A stretch of 7,607 bases of DNA, from contig CAZIOH010000158.1 of NCBI GenBank assembly GCA_964540815.1, positions 1 to 7,607 on the forward strand. Direction: 5' to 3'. Numbering within the stretch: the stretch's first letter is position 1; each line of letters opens with the position of its first letter. A program made the translations under genes and the position numbers. Source of the DNA: CAZIOH01 sp964540815. GTDB lineage: Bacteria; Myxococcota_A; Polyangia; Fen-1088. The notes under the pieces were generated by a model. That model worked only from the letters and a program-made list of their open reading frames with translations. It was not told the origin of the DNA and made no database searches. Shown piece after piece: positions 5,595 through 7,607 of the stretch.

Positions 5595-5999
5595 ATGCCT
5601 GAGACGCCCTTTCGTGATCCTGGCCGTCGTCGTGGTGGGCGCGACGTTGTTGCAGAGTTCGGCCGCGCGCGGGACGTGCTGTCAGGCGGACGCGGACCGC
5701 CCCCGGGGCTTCGCATGCGGCCGAGGGGTGCCCGCGGGAGCGGCGATGGCGGCGCGAGCGCCTCGACCGGCGCTCCCGGAGACCCTGGTTCCGGGCAACA
5801 GCCTGCAGCGGACGCGAACGGAACGAACGGCAAAGGCTGCCAGGTCGCTCCCGGCGAGGGCGTCGAGCCGATCTTCCTGCTCGGGTTCCTCGGGTTCGGT
5901 GCCATCAGCCTTCGCTGGCGCGCCCGGCGTTCCGGGCCCACGCCGCGCGTTCAGGGGTCACGGCCCGTGACCTCGAACGCCGCGCCTCATCGCGTGTGA
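5595..5999 (+). CDS. Small secreted protein with MYXO-CTERM-like tail, frame disrupted
   Basis: Two halves of one protein appear in different frames. From 5599, LRRPFVILAVVVVGATLLQS followed by SAARGTCC is a convincing signal peptide, with two Arg, a hydrophobic core and a small-residue cleavage region. From about 5735 to 5935, in the frame of ATG 5595, a Gly/Ser/Ala/Asn linker leads to GKGCQVAPGEG, a hydrophobic stretch (IFLLGFLGFGAISL) and WRARR. This is the layout of MYXO-CTERM sorting tails: invariant Cys, membrane helix, basic end. The tail frame itself is open from 5595, but its first 45 residues are Arg-rich and protein-unlike. One missing base near 5715-5740 would join the halves; an extra base near 5598 would also restore ATG 5595 as the start. 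GGGAGG at 5586-5591 fits a start here. Assembly error near the gap or true decay could explain it. The mature part is tiny and its function is unknown. Confidence 0.55.
   Translation: MPETPFRDPGRRRGGRDVVAEFGRARDVLSGGRGPPPGLRMRPRGARGSGDGGASASTGAPGDPGSGQQPAADANGTNGKGCQVAPGEGVEPIFLLGFLGFGAISLRWRARRSGPTPRVQGSRPVTSNAAPHRV
5956..5972. terminator. Perfect GC-rich hairpin between convergent genes
   Basis: GGTCACGG and CCGTGACC are exact inverted copies around one C; in RNA this would fold as seven pairs with a three-base loop. It lies just beyond the basic end of the MYXO-CTERM tail and about 40 nt from the stop of the oppositely oriented hydrolase gene. A two-way terminator is plausible. There is no T-tract on either side. 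Confidence 0.4.
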
Positions 6000-6013
6000 T
6001 CGTTCCCCGTCGC

Positions 6014-6850
6014 TCACCACCCGGCTGGCCCATCCGCCCCGAGAACGCGGACGCGCGGTTTGACGGCGTCCGGGATCCGTTGCTGGCAGATCCGCGCCAC
6101 GTCGGCGGTCGAATAACGCGCGGAAAAGTGGTGCAGCACGATGTCGTTGGCGGCGAGGAGCTCGGAGCGAGCGATCAATTCGTCGAGGTGAATGTGCCCC
6201 ATCGCGCGCGCGTCCTCGACGGAGACACGGTCGTCGAGAAAGGAAGCCTCCAGCACCAGGGTCGCCGCCTGCTGGAGCTCGGGCGTTCGCTCCAGCACCT
6301 CAACACGCGTGTCTCCCGAGAAGCTAAGGACCGGAACGTCGTAGGGCTCGTCGATCTCCTGGCCGGCCCGGCGTAGCTCTCCCAGGCGGGGACCGTCCAG
6401 CTCGCGAAATTCCGCGCGCAGTCGGTGGCGACCCTCCCAGACGGTGTAGCCCTGGCTTGGGACGCGGTGGAAGGTCTCGAACGCTCGCACGCGGCGCCTC
6501 TTGCCGAGCTCGAGCTCCTCGCCGTGGCCGAGCGGCACCACCCGCCGCGGGATGCGGCCGCCGTCGAGGGCTTCCGCCGCGGCGAACATGCGCTCCACGT
6601 CGGCGGCGATGCTCGCAGGCACCACGTAGACGCTCTCGCCCATCTTCATCATCGCGCGGCGGGCGGCGTGCTGAACGATGGCCCCTATGTGGTCCAGGTG
6701 TCCGTGGCTCACGAGCACGAGCGGCTGGTTGATGGCCGTCCTCGAGCAACGGCCGAGATCCAACATCAGCGCCAGGCTGGGCACCTCGATCGCGGTCTCG
6801 ATCCCGGCGGTGCTGAAGCCGACGAGGCCGAGCAGGGATTGGCGACTCAC
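6014..6850 (-). CDS. Ribonuclease Z-like MBL-fold metallo-hydrolase
   Basis: A 278-residue metallo-beta-lactamase-fold protein with a full RNase Z-type metal set: H49, H51, D53 and H54 in SHGHLDHIGAI, H128 in FHRVPSQGY, D180 in SFSGDTR, and H241 in HHFSARYS. H221 in GHIHLDE matches the second conserved His region. Short RNase Z enzymes of this type mature tRNA 3' ends in the cytoplasm. The segment 137-170 (VWEGRHRLRAEFRELDGP and onward) resembles the insert of short plant-type tRNase Z. The length fits that class. The frame is open to 6988, but similarity starts at VSRQSLLGLVGFSTAG, so GTG 6850 is preferred; the 46 residues upstream look non-coding. No Shine-Dalgarno precedes GTG 6850. CACAAT lies about 8 nt upstream and could be a -10 element giving a leaderless mRNA, but this is weak. 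The gene is intact and unrelated in orientation to the caspase operon. A non-tRNA hydrolase role is possible. Confidence 0.88.
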   Translation of the reverse strand: MSRQSLLGLVGFSTAGIETAIEVPSLALMLDLGRCSRTAINQPLVLVSHGHLDHIGAIVQHAARRAMMKMGESVYVVPASIAADVERMFAAAEALDGGRIPRRVVPLGHGEELELGKRRRVRAFETFHRVPSQGYTVWEGRHRLRAEFRELDGPRLGELRRAGQEIDEPYDVPVLSFSGDTRVEVLERTPELQQAATLVLEASFLDDRVSVEDARAMGHIHLDELIARSELLAANDIVLHHFSARYSTADVARICQQRIPDAVKPRVRVLGADGPAGW

Positions 6851-6862
6851 GCGCCGATTGTG

Positions 6863-6948
6863 CCACGGACCCACGAGACCTGCGGCCAGCCAACGACATC
6901 CACGTCGTCGCAAGATCGGGCCCTGGGATTCCCGGGTATGGTCCGTGG
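6863..6948. promoter_or_regulatory. 9-bp inverted repeat in a divergent intergenic region
   Basis: CCACGGACC (6863-6871) and GGTCCGTGG (6940-6948) are exact inverted copies. They sit inside the roughly 110-nt space between GTG 6850 of the minus-strand hydrolase and ATG 6960 of the plus-strand ORF, each near one start. They could be operator half-sites. With a spacer of 68 nt and high GC content, chance is possible. Confidence 0.3.
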
Positions 6949-6959
6949 GTAGAGGCGCA

Positions 6960-7394
6960 ATGACTGTCCAGATTCTCTCGAACCGCACCTGGGACGCAAA
7001 CGACGCCAGCGGCCATTACATCGGCCCTGCCAATGCCGTCTGCCTCAATGCGACGACCCCATCAAGTTGTCCAGCAGGCGCAACGTTGTGGTTGGACCAA
7101 GTCCTCCGAATGGCTCGTCAAACGTTTCGAGATCGATCTGCGGGCGCTTCCGGCAGGCTATACCCACAAGGATGGCCGGCCATACCCGGAGAACGGAAGT
7201 TGAACGGCTGGAGAGCTGGTTCAGGCTCGGGCTCACACCGGCTCCGCTCTCGTGGGCCGGATCCCCGCGCCAGAGCCATCGCTTGGCTGCAGCGCCATCC
7301 CCGTTCCCACCCCGTCGAACGTCCTCTTCTTCTGCTGCCCTCGCACCAAGTAGGCGATCGCCCGATGCCGACTTCTGATTGCATCTGCCGGTGA
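6960..7394 (+). CDS. Hypothetical ORF, possibly chimeric or degenerate
   Basis: A 144-codon ORF with AGAGG four nt before its ATG. Residues 1-45 (including TWDANDASGHYIGPANAVCL, then two spaced Cys and CPAGATLW) look like genuine protein and use G/C-rich third positions. After about residue 45 the frame becomes Arg/Pro/Ser-rich, as in wrong-frame translation. At the same point the frame ending at 7203 reads EWLVKRFEIDLRALPAGYTH, which looks more protein-like. The simplest view is a truncated gene start, perhaps frameshifted near 7085. I recognise no family with confidence. The Cys-Asn-Ala and PAGATL pattern hints at a secreted beta-rich domain, but this is a guess. Confidence 0.3.
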   Translation: MTVQILSNRTWDANDASGHYIGPANAVCLNATTPSSCPAGATLWLDQVLRMARQTFRDRSAGASGRLYPQGWPAIPGERKLNGWRAGSGSGSHRLRSRGPDPRARAIAWLQRHPRSHPVERPLLLLPSHQVGDRPMPTSDCICR

Positions 7395-7501
7395 ACATTG
7401 GTCCAGAGACGGGGTATCGGCTCTACCTGATAGGTGTGCGAACAAGGTTAATCACGTCAATTCCTGCGGTCGGACGACCCGCAGTCTAGTCCCCTGGACC
7501 A
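7204..7501. other. No supportable gene
   Basis: Several overlapping ORFs exist on both strands. None shows a recognisable motif, a consistent third-position bias, or a convincing ribosome binding site. A 32-codon frame from GTG 7391 to TAG 7487-7489 is protein-like in parts but too short to call. An imperfect hairpin at 7464-7484 (CTGCGGTC against GACCCGCAG with one bulged base) is the only local structure and could be a weak terminator. Confidence 0.5.
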
Positions 7502-7594
7502 GTGCACCGCCGTCGAAATAGCGTCAATACCGAGGCCGGCAAGCCGAGCCGGGCCGCGAGGCGCGACGACGAGGAATACCCGAAGGTATTGTGA
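7502..7594 (+). CDS. 30-codon leader-like ORF before a gene start at the window edge
   Basis: GTG 7502 opens a 30-residue frame (MHRRRNSVNTEAGKPSRAAR, then an acidic end EEYPKVL). Its TGA (7592-7594) overlaps the following Shine-Dalgarno. An in-frame TAG lies at 7487-7489, so it cannot be longer unless that stop is an error. It could be a short leader peptide coupled to the next gene, the stump of a longer gene, or chance. It has no clear ribosome binding site. Confidence 0.2.
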   Translation: MHRRRNSVNTEAGKPSRAARRDDEEYPKVL

Positions 7595-7599
7595 GGAGG
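7575..7599 (+). promoter_or_regulatory. Hairpin plus strong Shine-Dalgarno of a gene beginning at the right edge
   Basis: AATACC (7575-7580) pairs perfectly with GGTATT (7585-7590) around CGAA. Directly after comes GAGGAGG (7593-7599). The window ends with GCAACGA, so an ATG beginning at 7607 would have ideal 7-nt spacing; the left-edge gene starts in the same context (GGAGCAACGATG). The hairpin is A/T-richer than its surroundings and sits 2 nt from the Shine-Dalgarno, so it could affect translation or bind a regulator. Confidence 0.5.
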
Positions 7600-7607
7600 A
7601 GCAACGA

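Noticed and set aside
6851..6988. 46-residue N-terminal extension of the RNase Z-like protein to 6988
   Set aside because: The extra residues do not look like part of the MBL fold and would cover the divergent intergenic region; GTG 6850 matches the expected N-terminus.
7391..7489. 32-codon ORF from GTG 7391
   Set aside because: Too short, without a Shine-Dalgarno sequence or a recognisable motif.
41..7607. Identical 10-mer GGAGCAACGA at 41-50 and 7598-7607, considered as direct repeats flanking an inserted block
   Set aside because: A window of this size holds many 10-mer repeats by chance, and both copies are Shine-Dalgarno contexts, where similarity is expected. Longer flanking identity is absent.
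1..7607. CRISPR arrays, tRNA or rRNA genes
   Set aside because: No regularly spaced repeats and no tRNA- or rRNA-like segment were found on either strand. The type III-E CRISPR comparison concerns signalling logic only.

Overview
This is a GC-rich window with dense overlapping gene junctions, and its gene content points to a member of the Myxococcota. The pointers are a caspase-family protein of the type common in myxobacteria, a Cys-rich FN3-type lipoprotein, a MYXO-CTERM-like C-terminal tail and the remnant of an IS66 transposase. A run of exactly 100 N (5415-5514) shows that this is a scaffold from a draft or metagenome assembly. All family calls come from reading the translations; no database search was possible.

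Layout. (1) 1-262: the tail of an unknown upstream gene, then a 70-codon ORF that resembles the N-terminus of a TraG/VirD4 conjugation coupling protein and stops there, so probably debris of a conjugative element. (2) 457-4783: the centrepiece, a compact same-strand operon. It encodes an ECF-type sigma factor (457-1107), a membrane-bound zinc-finger anti-sigma factor (1104-1907), an exported caspase-like cysteine protease (1904-3481) and a Cys-rich lipoprotein with an FN3-like domain (3545-4783). The first three genes are joined by ATGA overlaps. A short fifth ORF is joined to the lipoprotein by TGATG and seems to have been cut by an insertion sequence. (3) About 4891-5514: the degenerate 3' part of an IS66-family transposase on the minus strand, running towards the assembly gap. 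(4) 5595-5999: a small secreted protein with a MYXO-CTERM-like tail whose signal peptide and tail lie in different frames. (5) 6014-6850, minus strand: an intact RNase Z-like metallo-hydrolase. (6) 6851-7607: mostly unassigned sequence with one possibly chimeric ORF. It ends in a small hairpin and a strong Shine-Dalgarno sequence that announce a gene starting at or just after the window edge.

Working model (inference). The anti-sigma factor holds the sigma factor at the inner membrane and carries a periplasmic domain. The caspase is predicted to be exported and anchored on the same side, with an EF-hand-like calcium loop behind its catalytic domain. The lipoprotein would sit in the same envelope space. 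This is the parts list for an envelope signalling relay in which a clan CD protease could act on an anti-sigma factor to release a sigma factor. The arrangement is logically similar to, but built from different parts than, the TPR-CHAT / Csx30 / RpoE relay of type III-E CRISPR systems. Proteolysis of the anti-sigma factor is a hypothesis; the operon structure and catalytic motifs are seen directly.
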